This document shows, piece after piece, positions 42,789-54,042 of a stretch of 64,000 bases of DNA; the stretch's first letter is position 1; every line of letters begins with the position of its first letter. Both the position numbers and the translations under genes were made by a program. The notes beneath the pieces are model-generated. The model worked only from the letters and a program-made list of their open reading frames with translations, was not told the origin of the DNA and ran no database searches. Source of the stretch: Areca catechu (Eukaryota > Streptophyta > Magnoliopsida > Arecales > Arecaceae); assembly GCA_021397845.1 (NCBI GenBank), contig JAHSVC010000065.1, positions 2,232,001 to 2,296,000 of the forward strand, in the 5' to 3' direction.

Positions 42789-43998
42789 ATTATACAAGGG
42801 GAGATTGATTGGGTATTTATAGACCCACAACCGGTAGTGTAAGGGATATAGATACTAGTCTTTCTCTTCCTTGAACTACAACTCCTAGAATCCTGCTTTA
42901 GGCAGCCTGGACTCTTGCTTGCTGGACTGATATGGACTCCTCTCAAAGTAGACAAAATTCATGAAGCTCTCATCTCATTTGGGCACCAAGATGAGGATTG
43001 GTGAGGTGGCTTGATGTAGGGTCAAGATGCTCCTCACTTGGCCATGGTTGTTGGACTCTGGAGTCTTGATGTTGCAGGTAATTGGAGTCTTCAGTTTGGA
43101 TAGGAGAGGACTTAAGAGTTTTGGTGAGACTCTTGAGTTCTGGAGACTTAAGCAGCTTCCAACCTGTTTGATCAAAACTCTTGAAGTAGAAACCCTTGGA
43201 CTTCCAATACTTTGATGAATAATTTTGGTTGAAACTCTTTGGAAAATGGTGGTCGACTTCTCTTGCTTTGGCATGAAATAATTGAGATAGTGGGCGCCAA
43301 TTTGGAGAACTCCTTTTGCTTTACTCTTCTTTAAAAGAAGGGGTGCCAATTCTTGCTTTCATTTAAGACATGGCATGTGGGATGTCCAAACATAAGTGAC
43401 ATGGCAAGTGTGCTGTCCCAATGGCAAGTAATTTTCAGACATGTCATGTATTCTTGTCCTGGTTGAAGTGCCAATGGTGCTGTCCCAAGCATGTGATGTT
43501 GTCCCCTGAGATGTGGCATGACATGTCCAAACATGACATGTGGCATGACATGTCCAAACATGACATGTGTTGATGTCCAAATTCTTGAAAATGTGGCACC
43601 AAGACTTGGTTGCATGTGGCCAATGACTTGGGTTAGTACATGAAGTCACATGGCTTGTCTTGAGCTAGCACATGGGGTCACATGGGTCTTCAATTGGGTG
43701 CACATGGGATGTTGACTTGGGTGCACATGAAGTCACATGGGTCTTCAATTGGGTCCCCCATGTATTACAAGACTCAACTATCACATGACTCAACTAATCA
43801 CATGTACTCAGTGAATAACCAACTAATAATTACAAGACTCAAAACCAAATAACTAAAGCCCCATTTGATCAATTGATCAATAAAAATAACCAGCAAAATA
43901 AAATGGCTTAAGCTGTTAAATTGAGTTTGGCCCAAACTAGGTTTTGACACAACTTGATAAATAGGATTTTTATACAAACCTTAATTGGTAAAAGGGGT
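42789..43998 (-). repeat. Truncated U3 of the compound 5' LTR
   Basis: It is collinear with the U3 of the 3' LTR (39257-40450) but loses about the first 200 bp at 43998, where sequence resembling the pol end (TATTGAGTATAGGG) follows. Confidence 0.72.
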
Positions 43999-44085
43999 TT
44001 GACCTTATTGAGTATAGGGAGCCAACTTGATTCCTAGTAAGCCATTTGGGCCTAATTTAGTCCTTGAGAGTGAACCAATCCAAGT
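43999..44085. other. Inversion junction of the chromovirus complex
   Basis: Left of here homologous sequence reads on the minus strand, right of here on the plus strand. The first 15 bases resemble the reversed pol end, and the remaining 70 match neither copy. Confidence 0.6.
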
Positions 44086-44331
44086 ATGTCCACCTACCAT
44101 ACCACCAGCCCGGAGAGACAAGATAGAGCGGATCTTGGATGACAAGATCATCGCTACCCAGAGCAAAGATTATCAGCAATATCTGGTTCGTTGGCAAGGA
44201 TGACTCGAGACTGATGATTCTTAGATCACCAGAGAGGACTTACAGAGAGTTGACCCAGACTTATTAGAGCGCTATCATAGTGACATTGACCCATACTCGA
44301 TAGGGTCGAGTTTCTCCCACCCGGGGAGAAT
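44086..44331 (+). pseudogene. Second chromovirus pol tail with chromodomain, plus strand
   Basis: This is the plus-strand counterpart of 40655-40916. KIERILDDKIIATQSKDYQQYLVRWQG marks the chromodomain, then a stop, ETDDS, a stop and ITREDLQRVDPDLLERYHSDIDPYS. CCGGGGAGAAT (44321-44331) is the polypurine tract before the LTR start at 44332. A chromodomain would tether integrase to modified histones. The two stops at matching places in both copies suggest a shared defective ancestor. Confidence 0.78.
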
Positions 44332-45809
44332 TGGTATGGGCACCAGGGCTAAAAAATATCGACAGGTTGAACCCACATTCCTATGGATCACCTGTGAATA
44401 AAATCCTGAACCCAAACCCTTTTTACCATGTAAATATTTATTTTAAATTCTGTTATTTTGGTTTAGTTAGGGTAAACCCTTTTTACCAGCTGTAATTAGG
44501 GTTTTTATTTTTTTAGCCTTTTGGGCCAAATCCCTTTTATCAAGTTGAGTCATGTATATATACAGACAAACTCTATTTACCAGTTTGAGCCTGTATTTAA
44601 TTTCTGTTATGCCTTTTGATCAAATTGGGTTCCAATTGATCAAGTGGGGCTTTAGTTATTTGCTTTCGAGTCTTGTAATTATTAATTAGTTGAGTCATTG
44701 AGTCCTGTATTATAAGAGGGGACCCAAGACAACATCCCATGTGCACCCAATTGAAGACCCATGTGACCCCATGTGCTAGCTCAAGACAAGCCATATGCTA
44801 GCCCAAATCACTTGGCATGTGCAACCTCTTTTTGGTGCCACCTTTTCAAGGATTTGGATATCAACACATGTCATGTTTGGACATATCTTTGGGACAACAC
44901 TACTTGGCACTTCAACCAGGACAAGAGCACATGATATGTCTAAAATTTGCTTGCCATTAAGACAACACATTTGCCACATCATTTACATCTTGGTCGACCC
45001 ATGAGAGAAGAATTAATTGGCATCCCTCCTTTTAAGATAAGTAACTAAGAAGGACTCTTCCCATTTGGTGCCATTCACTTCAAGAATTCTATGCCAAATC
45101 CAAGGAGTCGGCCCACTCTTTCTACCCTCTTTCCAATGTCAAATTCCAAGGACTTTTATTTCATCTTGTCACCTAAAATGGAGAAGGTTGGAAATGTTTC
45201 TACTTCAAGCATTTCACTCAAATAGGTTGGAAGCTGCATAAGTTCCTAGAACTCAAGAGTCTCACCAAAATTCTTGAGTCTTTTTCAATCCAGACTAAGG
45301 AGTCCACTCATCTATAGATGTCTACATCATCCAGACTCCAAAGTTCAGCAATCAAGGCCAAGTGATGGAGAATCTTGACCCCACATCAAGCCACTTCATC
45401 AATCCACCACTTGGGTGCCCAAATGAGATAAGAAGCCTCTTGTTTGCACCCACTTTGAAAGGAGTCTAGATCAGCCCAGTAAGCAGAGTCCCAGACACCC
45501 AAGAGTAGGATTCTAGGAATTGTAGTCCAAGGGAGAAGAAGACCATTATTTATTTTCCTTACACCACTGGTTGAGGGTCTATAAATATCCCATCAACCCC
45601 CTTTGTATTCAACAATTATTATTCATCAATAAAGACATTATGCTATCAAATTTCTTCCTTTTCTATGTATATCGTGGAGTGTGTGGCCATTTTCCTTTGT
45701 TCTACGGAACATCACAGGGTGTGAGACCCTAGTATCCTTCCTTTCATCCAGAAAATCCACAAAACCACCACTTCTAACCCTTTCTCTTCCATTTTTTTTC
45801 CTTCCTTTG
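44332..45809 (+). repeat. Plus-strand chromovirus LTR, left part
   Basis: It begins TGGTATGGGCACCAGG. TATAAATA at 45580-45587 is followed by the R region ATTATTATTCATCAATAAAGAC. A solo LTR interrupts it at 45810, and it resumes at 47372. CTTTG at 45805-45809 is the target duplication. A reverse-complement copy of its U3 is at 39290-40650. Confidence 0.82.
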
Positions 45810-47366
45810 TGATGAGGGATGACTCTAAGATTACTAAATATGCAAGAAAAATAGTAAACTAATTTTTTTATAATTTTAATTTGTAGGCTAAATTTTTAAA
45901 ATTAAGTAAAGACTAGCAGAAAGAATAGTAATGCAAAGAATTATCATGATCGCAGGCATACTCATGCAAAATAATAAAAGTCAGAACCCGAGAATTGAGA
46001 AATTCCTAGCTTAGGATAGTTAACCTTCAATCAAAATAGAAATTAAGAGTAGTGAAGTTTGTACTAGTCAGAGATTGAAGAACTTGCCATTGAAGAGATT
46101 ACTCAACACTCTGATTGGAGCCTGGATGATGAAGCTTCAGTTTCCTTGAAGTAGAAGGCTGATTTGGGCGGTCCTGGAAGCAAGAGGGCCTCCTTTTTGG
46201 AGGTAAAGCATCTCGGGGATCCTACAAGCATCAGAGGTTAATCAAAGCAACAAATAAATAAAGGAAATAAACTAGGGTTTTGAAAAAAGCAGGGTTAGGG
46301 TTGTGAAGAGCTGGCGGCCTGGGAAGAAGAAGATCCTTTGTTTGTTAGGCAGCTAGGGCTTCTTCTCCTTGGCATCTTAGGGCTTGGAGGCAGCTAGCTT
46401 AGGCATGGAAGAAAGCTTGGAGGCAGGTTCGGCCAGGGCACAAGGAGACTCAAATAAACAAGAACACCAACACAAGAACAAAACACAAGACAAAATCTCA
46501 GCAAGAGTTTATTTCATAAGATTAAAGTGATTACAACAGAAAGAGGGGTGGGGTATTTATAGAGTTGTCATGCCCTCTCCTTGATAGAATAGGATGTCAT
46601 ACATTGAGTAGGATGGGGAGAACAATTTTAAATTCATATACAATCCCATAAACTCAGGAATATAAGTCCTTAATAGGTTAGGAACATGATCTTTGACCAA
46701 GTCTTCTCCTCCTCCCTCCTTGGACTGATCAACACCTTGGATGCCAAGGGCTTTGGCATGTGGACCTTGGGCAGCAATGGGCCGACTCTCCTTGGACTTT
46801 GGGCAGCCTTTGAAAGGGCTTGGTGCATGGGCTTTGGGCCCTAGAAACTGGGATGGCCTGGTATCAAGAATATTTCTTGGAATCTTGGTTTTGGGGCTCA
46901 TGGGCTTGACTCCTAGGCTTGGAATCTCTTGGCCTGGGTGCTGGCATATTCCTGAAATCATGGGGTGCCCTGATCTGGGAATATTCTCTGGCATCTGGAG
47001 GGTATCAAGGCATTTGGAAGGAATTTGGAGAGCATCTGGATATCTTGAAGGAATCTTGGACCCTAGGGTAACAAGCAAGGTCCAATTGGCTGATATGAAG
47101 GCCTTTGGCTCTTGGATGAGGCATGGTGGAACTCCAAAGTAGGGTATCCTCTTTTCTTGTACAAAAATTGAACTGGTACTAGACTCAAACTCAAGTATAG
47201 GATTCAATAACTGGACTAGGGTTGAGACAAATCAACTAGCCTCAACTTATTACAGGACTCAATCTACTTTGTTACAAAATTATGATACATGACTAAGGTT
47301 CTAAAACCCTAATTAGTAAATGATATGGAATCCAGTGATCTGTATCTGATCCTGGTATCTCCACCA
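45810..47366 (-). mobile_element. Solo LTR nested in the chromovirus LTR (1557 bp)
   Basis: TGATGAGGGATGAC to TCTCCACCACCA on the plus strand, flanked by CTTTG at 45805-45809 and 47367-47371. TATAAATA on the minus strand (46561-46554) gives the orientation. Minus strand it starts TGGTGGTGGAGATACC and ends CATCCCTCATCA, the same end types as its host LTR. No primer site, coding or polypurine tract is present, so it is a recombination product. Confidence 0.88.
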
Positions 47367-47371
47367 CTTTG

Positions 47372-47822
47372 CTGCTTTCTAATTTGATTTTTCTTTGTTA
47401 AGTGTTTGCAGGTGATCAGGAATCGAAGTCAGGTGTTCTTGCCTCGAAACCAGCTTCGCGTGGAAGTTCGAAGCCCGGGATCGAGATCTTGAAACCCAGC
47501 TGCAAAGATCTTGAGAGTACTGCCAGATCTACTTCAGAGGGAAAGTCTATGTTGGTAAAACTAAACCCCTTCCCTTCTCCTTAACTTCTGATTCATTGAT
47601 TGATAAACCCTAGTTTACGGTGGTTTCTCAGCCACCAAGTCCTGCTTTTCTAGTTACTTTCTAGGTTTACTTTTGCGGGTAGTTAACTAGAACTAGTTTC
47701 CTTAATTGCATATTTTGAGTCTTCTTAAAAATTCCTAAAATTATTAAAAAAATTAATCTTTATTTTTCTTTGTTAATTAGATCTTAATATCAATAATTTA
47801 GTTTTAATTTTGTCCTATATCA
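47372..47822 (+). repeat. Plus-strand chromovirus LTR, right part
   Basis: It continues the LTR from the CTTTG site through GTTTGCAGGTGATCAGG and TATGTTG/GTAAAACT to the end TTTTGTCCTATATCA. Without the nested solo LTR and one duplication copy, the LTR totals 1929 bp. The sequence after 47822 is Tat element coding. Confidence 0.82.
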
Positions 47823-49637
47823 GCAGGTCTTCGTCTTCCCTTCCACATCTTTTTCTATGCTTTCCTTGGTAACTATCATCTATTTCGGCCCAGCATACTC
47901 CCAATGCTGTCTGTACCATTTTCTACTTTATAGTCCTCTATAGTCATAACAGGATCATTGCCCGCTTCTCCCTCTTCAGGGCCTTCTTTATCCTAAAGCA
48001 CCACCCCTTCGATAATGGGTGGTGGTCCGTGTCTCCTCGTAAGGGGTGCTTCAAACTTGATCTGCCCACCTCCATTAAGGGGTGGAAGCATCGGTTCTTC
48101 TTTGCTTCAGTTGAGGGAGCGGACTGGGTCTGGAGTAACTCGGATACTTCTCCCAATTGCCAGTCTACGATCGAGCTGGCCGATAAGGAAATATTCAACT
48201 GGATCATCTCCTCCCAGGTCCTATACCCTCGGGATTTATTATACGAGCAGAATCTCACTGAAGCTGGGGTCATCCAGGCCCAGCCCCAGGATAAAACTTG
48301 ACATCGGGCTTCTTTTCTCTCAGCGATGGGCCTTGTCTAGGGCTAATGCTAACCAATCTATCTCATGTCACAGGAATGAGGTTCAGCTTCGAGGAGCTCC
48401 ATGGAATGTCTCGAAAGAGGGCTGCTACCGTAGGGCCCGAGGGGGAGCCCAGGAAGAAGGCCTGGGAAGAACCAAGATGAGGGCCCTGCGATGGGCCCGA
48501 CAGGGGGGAACCAGCCATCCCACCCGCTGTGCCCAGATCATGGGGCCAAGATCCAATCGGTCGACCTAGGAGTGATGCCGGGACTCTGATAGAGGGAGTT
48601 CCTTTGCCAACTCCAGTAGTCTCTTCCCATGCTACTGGCCTGACACCGTTAGGAGTGGTGGGAGTGGCAGGTGCCACTACCACTAGGATACCAACTCCGT
48701 CACCCAAAGCTGGGATTGTCGGGGACGGTCCGACTAGTGTGGTGCCTGTGCCCATAGCTACATCAGGTCCTGATCAGGCACTCGGTGCAGTGAGCCAGGA
48801 GGACAAAATGGTCACCTTCATCCTGCCTAGGGGCTCCATGATATCTCAGGACGGGAAGATGGTAGAAGATATCTTGAATTCTCTTGTTCAACCATCGGAC
48901 CGCCAGGACTGAATCGGAGGCCAGTGTCAGAGCTTGCCACCGGCATGTTTTCTCAGCTGATGTCAGTGAGTGACCTTCAAGGCCGCTTTCATGTCTTCCC
49001 TTCCCTCTAGGGGCGCTGACCATCACTTTTAGTGCAGGTGGTGTGGATGTCCAGATTTTGTGGGATGCCAACCGAGCACTGATAAGGCATGTGGCCTGCC
49101 TCCATCGAGAGAGGGATGAGGCTTGAGGTTTAACCGGCTAGGTGTAGGAGAGGGAGGACCAGCTGGCTGTTGCCCAGGCTAGGGTGATAGAGCTAAAGAA
49201 GAATGTGGCCGAGCTTGAGGCGGCCCTCGTCGAAGAAAAAGATGCCAACTCCTGCCAGGCTGAGGAGATAGCCCACCTGGAAGGGAGGATGCAGACCCTT
49301 CAGGCTTAGCTAGAGGAGGAAGGGGTCCCAGCCATGGGGCTAGCCGAAAAGGATGACAACTGTCGCGCTGATGGAGATGGCAAAGAACGAAGCTGCTAAG
49401 GCCATCCCCAGGTTTATGGCATCCCAAGCTTTCAGGGATGAGGTCGCTGAGGCAGTCTTGGATTCCTTCCACCAGGGATTTAGGGACTTCAAGAATAAGG
49501 CCTTTCATTTCTATGGGCTGAAAGGGTTGGACAACATCCGGCCTTCTCTCCCATTCTCTGGGAAGCAGGATGAGCCTGTCATGGAGGAGCCAGAGCCAGA
49601 GGAGGCTGAGGTCGAGGTGGGGCCCGAAGTCACCTAG
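47823..49637 (+). pseudogene. Antisense accessory ORF (aORF) of Tat element 2
   Basis: Coding homology on the plus strand, opposite to the element's pol, is present from 47823 (AGLRLPFHIFFYAFLGNYHL), so the N-terminus was removed by the LTR at 47822. RIIARFSLFRAFFILKHHPF, FDNGWWSVSPRKGCFKL and TSIKGWKHRFFFASVEGADWVW follow at about 47950-48140. This is the conserved block of plant Tat extra ORFs. A low-complexity Pro/Thr/Val region comes next, then a coiled coil (REDQLAVAQARVIELKKNVAELEAAL, 49148-49305). The conserved C-terminus runs 49353-49637 (FRDEVAEAVLDSFHQGFRDFKNKAFHFYGLKGLDNI) with an acidic tail and TAG. Stops and shifts occur at about 47930, 48300, 48500, 48910 and 49308. Function is unknown. 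Confidence 0.8.
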
Positions 49638-49969
49638 GATGCTCCACAAGTGATCGAGGTCACCTGCTGGCCCGGAAAGGAGCCTGCAACCGATGCATAG
49701 GTTTCACTCTTCTTCTTTTTTGTACTTAGAATCCTGGAAGGCTCCTGTTCTGTTGGGGTGCTTCATAGGAGATGTACATAAAACTCTAACAATGAAACAT
49801 TCCCCCTTTAATGACTGCCATTCTTTCTCTCTTTCCTTCTCTCTCTTTCTTTTTTTTTGGCTTGAGGCAAAGGTTCCTGGGAACCCCTTGTTCCTTTTTC
49901 CTTTTTAATTTTGGAAGTCATGCCGGCCCAATTGCAAGACTTCTGAATCCTCTTGCTTTGTCTTATTAT

Positions 49970-50142
49970 GAGTCGAGCGATAGATGGTGGGACTTGTTTG
50001 GAGTTCCCATTTGACATCTCTAGACTATGAGCAAGACTTCAGGATTACTTGATTCGCCAGGCTATGAGTCGAGTAGTAGATGGTGGGACTTGCTTGGAGT
50101 TCCTATATGACATCTCCAGACTGTGAGCAAGGCTTCAGGATG
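49970..50142 (+). repeat. Two-unit direct repeat, period 96 bp
   Basis: GAGTCGAGYRRTAGATGGTG begins units at 49970 and 50066. Each continues through GGACTTGYTTGGAGTTCC and AGCAAGRCTTCAGGAT. Confidence 0.82.
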
Positions 50143-50219
50143 TTGAGATTTCCTGATCCCAAGGGTAGATTTGCTGGTGTTCTCTAGCTCTAGAGGTGGG
50201 TCTGCTGGCTCTGAGTGTC

Positions 50220-50436
50220 GGGCTTCGTAAGTTTCCAAGCTTAGAGTGTTGGGCTTCATAAGTTTTCGAGCTTAGGGTGCCGAGCTTCGTAAGTTTCCAG
50301 GCTTAGGGTGCCGAGCTTCGTAAGTTTTCGGGCTTAGGGTGCAAGGCTTCATAAGTTTTTGGGCTTAGAGTACCGAGCTTTGTATGTTTTTGGGCTTAGA
50401 GTGCCAAGCTTCGTAAGTTTCCGGACTTAGCCTGCC
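50220..50436 (+). repeat. 31-bp tandem repeat, seven units
   Basis: Unit GAGCTTCGTAAGTTTYCGGG plus CTTAGGGTGCC. Seven units of exactly 31 bp fill 217 bp, with variants in each. Confidence 0.9.
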
Positions 50437-50530
50437 AGACTTAGAGTCGGACGGATGAGTTCCTGCATAGGTGAAAAACAAGGTTGCACCAAAAAGGAAC
50501 TTGATTTTATCGAGGGATGGTCTTACATTA

Positions 50531-51989
50531 TTAGTAGTAAATTCTTAAGTTGCTAGCATTATAGGTTCGCATGAATCGGACATCATCGAGCCCAGTGAGG
50601 TAGTAGGCCCCACCGGGTAAGGCCTCAACCATCTTGTAAGGACCCTCCCAATTTGGAGAGAGTTTCCCGTACTCTCCTGACTGGGATACCTCCACCCTCC
50701 CGAGGACGAGGTCACCTAGATGGAACACTTTGGGTCGTATGCGGGAGTTGTAGTAGCATGCAACTCACTACCAGTAGGCCACCATATGTAGTCGGGCCTT
50801 ATCTTTTGTCTCATCCAACAAATCTAGATTGAGGAGGAGATGAAATGGATTCTCTACCTCATCATACTGCTCTACCCGTAGTGTGGGTAGGCTAAGCTCC
50901 ACTAGAATCACAGCTTCAGTTTGGAAGATGAGGTTGAAGGGCATTTTGCCGGTAGCCATGCGAGGCGTAGTGTCGTTGGCCCACAACATGCTGGGTAGTT
51001 CATCTACCCATTGTCCCTTAGCTTCGTCCAATCTCATATGAAGCCCTTGCAGAATAGTCCAATTAGTCATCTCAACCTTCCCATTGGTCTGAGGGTGAGC
51101 TACTGAGATGAAGCGATGGTAGATACAAGATCGGTGCAAAACTCTTCGAAAGCTGGTTATCGAATTGCCTCACATTATCGGTGATGATCGAATGCGGAAG
51201 GCCGAATCGGTAGACCACAAACTTCCAGAAGAATGACCTGACCCTCGCCTCCATTATTCAGGCCAGGGGTTTTGCCTCAACCCACTTGGTGAAGCAGTCG
51301 ATGGCCATAATCAAAAACTTTCGTTAACTGAACGTGGTGGGGAAGGGTCCTAGGATATCCATTCCCTACTGGGCGAATGGCCACCGAGTCGATAACTGGG
51401 AAAGTGGTGCCGTTGGCTACCACTGGATGTGAGCATGGCGTTGGCACCAGCCTCACTTCCTCATGAAGTTGGCAGCGTCTTCTCGCATGGTCTCCCAGAA
51501 GTATCCCTGCTAGATTGCCTTGTAGGCCAAAGTCCTGCCCCCCACATGATTGCCGCAGATGCCTTCATGTATTTCTTAGAGGACATAGGCAGCTTTTGAG
51601 GGCTTCAAGCATTTTAACAAGGGGTAGGAGTAAGATCTCTGATACAGTTGCCCATCCATCATCACGTAATGTGTGGCCTTCCTCTTAAGGAGGATGGCTT
51701 CTTTTCAATCCTCGGGTAGGGCCCCGGTGGTGATGTACTTGATCTAGGGGTCCATCCAACTAGCTTCAATGGTGACCTGCTGTACTTGTACTGTAGACTC
51801 ATGGCTGGGCGCCTTGAGGTACTCGATGAAGGTGCACCCCAATAGAGACTCTAGCAAGGTAGCCTATCTAGAAAGGGTGTCAGCCGGGCATTCTTTGCTC
51901 GAGGAATGTAGGAGATTTTGAAGTGTTGGAAGCTTGCCATGTACAAAAGTATCTTGTCTAGGTACCTTGCCATCATAGGATCTCGGGCT
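50531..51989 (-). pseudogene. pol: Tat element 2 integrase and end of pol
   Basis: Minus strand from 51989: the end of the RNase H-integrase linker (ARDPMMARYLDKI, FKISYIPRAKNARL), then the integrase zinc region (EIHEGICGNHVGGRTLAYKA, about 51575-51510). The core shows D in GMDILGPFP (about 51355), D in SIITDNVRQFDN (about 51180) and E in NGKVEMTNWTIL (about 51085). The C-terminal block (FHLGDLVLGRVEVSQSGEYGKLSPNWEGPY) closes with ASNLRIYY and TAA at 50533-50531. Stops and at least two shifts break it. The three catalytic acids are all visible. The strand is opposite to the antisense ORF that follows. Confidence 0.88.
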
Positions 51990-51994
51990 TCATA

Positions 51995-54029
51995 TGAAAG
52001 ATAATGTACGTGGTTGCAGGTGCCTATGCTAAGCATGCAAAGCAGGGAGCAGGCTTGAATTTTAGAAAATTTAAATTCACAGCAGAAAATTACCTGCTCC
52101 GCACAGGAACTAACAAATTCCGAATGCATGTATAGGCAATACTAGGCATGTACAAGAGCATGAAATATTTATAAACAGTTAAAAACCTAGATCTATACAT
52201 GCATGAAAAAATTAAACTAGAAACTATACCTTATTCCTGCCTGGAATAGCCTTGGTATAAAGCTGGAATTGCTGGGATAATAGGAATAATTTTTTTCCTG
52301 TAGTCTTCTTCCAGCACGTTAACAGGGCTCTTCTTTTTCTCCAAAAGCTGCTGCAAAACTAAAGGAATTTGCCCACAATTCGATCTTCCTTCCAGCACCA
52401 AAAGCAAGGGAACTAGTGGGTTGGTCTTCCTTCAAAGGGGAGATAATAATTCAACGTTTGGAGCCCTTCCTTTCAACCAAAAACAAATCCCAGCCCTCTA
52501 ATTCAGCAGTGGAATGGAAAAGAAATTCTCCAAGGAAGAAGAACTCTCACAGGTTTGTTTCAGCCTCTCACACATGGTTACATCACCCTATCGCTCACCA
52601 AGGAACAGCAGGGATTAATAGGCTACAAGAAGAAGAGACAACGGAGAGGGAGGGAGGCCAAGAGGTCACCGGCTGCATTCAACCCAATTAACAGCCATTA
52701 AACCAATAAAAAGGGGATTATGGCTAGTGGGTGGAGGGAGAGGAGAAGATGTCGATTGGCCTTCCATCGCTAGGAATTCATCCAGCGAGAAAACACCGTG
52801 TAAACGGTCGGGAGAAGAAAAAGAAACCAGTTCAACCAAAAACCGGTCCAAGCCAATAAACCAGATTGGTTCAAACAAATTAACTGGTTCAAGCCCAATT
52901 AAAAAAAAAAAGGGTTCAATTGGTTCACAACCAATTAGAGGCCGAAACGAGCTCCGAATCAGTTCAAAACTGATTCAGAAAATACTTGGCGCAGACCTGG
53001 TCAGCCCGGAACAATTTTTGGTTGATGCAAATAAGGGCAAGACCGAGAAAAGAGTGCTAAAAAAATACCGTGACCAAGAAACCGAGACAATTCCCAATCG
53101 TAATCGATATCCAGATCAGAGAGTTATCCTCTGTGGCGTGTGACCTCATAGGTTCGAACCTAAACGGTAGCACTGGAACAATTCCAGTACCAGCACAGGA
53201 AACCATCTAGCAATGGGTCCCGACGTCCGGATAGGTCGAAGATGTGGGAGCATACTATCGAACCTCTGGCATATGGTTACTGTATAATTCATCCCTTTGA
53301 CCTCTAATGCTCAGGACGACTGATATTGGGCTGCCAACCCAGACTGAGTCAGTCGACTACATGTCTCAACCTCGCAAGCCCAGTGACGCTTCACTAGGGC
53401 TACCCCGGCCGAGGATTTGTTAAATTGAGATACTGCGAGACATTCAATCTAAACTATTCGGACATGTCAATTCCATCTTGGTCCATCACTGCTCCATAAG
53501 TACTTGCCTGTACCCAGAAACCTTCCGTCACCGGATTAAAAATCTGGGTAGTCCGGCACCGAAACACAGGGAGTTGCTTGCAAGCTACCGTGATGACCTC
53601 AGGTCAGAGGGATACATATACCCATATCCAATCGTACTATCCCTTTGGCATAAAGGGGCTTCACGGAGTCACGTTCAATGAGATATCATATATCCCACTT
53701 GCAGATCACATCAGTGTCACCACACTCATTTGGTCAAGAGGACAACCAAACGATGTGAACTGCAACAACCTATACTTGATATATTGCCGTCCAGTACAAT
53801 ATATCCTTTGGTGGCGAACAGGATTTAAGGACCAGTCGATACATCCTCTCTGTATCGAAGTCAGTGTAGTCCTAAGGACTTCATCACATGGAAAGAGTTC
53901 ATTTTTAGGGAAATACAATATGTGATGAGCTGCCAAAAATAATAATTTTATTAATTCATAAAATGAATACAATACTCAGCACAACCGCCTACAACCTAGG
54001 CGATTGGCTTTGGGATACAATTCCCAACA
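51995..54029 (-). repeat. 3' LTR of copia copy 2 (2035 bp)
   Basis: Plus strand TGAAAGATAATG to ATTCCCAACA, the reverse complement of the copy 1 LTR form. It is followed by ACTCCCACTTGT (polypurine tract on the minus strand, 54030-54041). Confidence 0.95.
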
Positions 54030-54042
54030 ACTCCCACTTGTA

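Larger units (their letters stand above)
38619..43998 (-). mobile_element. Miniature chromovirus derivative: compound 5' LTR, 262-bp interior, 3' LTR
   Basis: Reading the minus strand: a 5' LTR whose U3 is truncated at 43998, then three successive R-U5 units (42788-42147, 42146-41555, 41554-40917), a primer-site stub, the last part of pol with a chromodomain, a polypurine tract and a complete 3' LTR (40654-38619). The interior is only 262 bp. All LTR parts are recognisably one family, sharing for example the block around TGCAGGTGATCAGGAA (minus strand) and GCAGGACTTGGTGGCTGAGAAACC (plus strand, split as GCAGGACTTG and GTGGCTGAGAAACC). Confidence 0.78.
49638..50530. other. Spacer between the antisense ORF and Tat pol, with tandem repeats
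   Basis: It holds a pyrimidine run with T9 (49830-49859), a 96-bp two-unit duplication (49970-50142) and a 31-bp repeat in seven units (50220-50436). No gene is seen. Confidence 0.75.

Noticed and set aside
38619..47822. One large inverted-repeat DNA transposon
   Set aside because: The inverted arms are LTRs with primer-site and polypurine signals and chromodomain coding, and there is no common terminal inverted repeat or target duplication.
48363..48755. Minus-strand ORF of 130 codons in the pol direction
   Set aside because: It is the complement of the low-complexity part of the antisense accessory ORF and has no domain.
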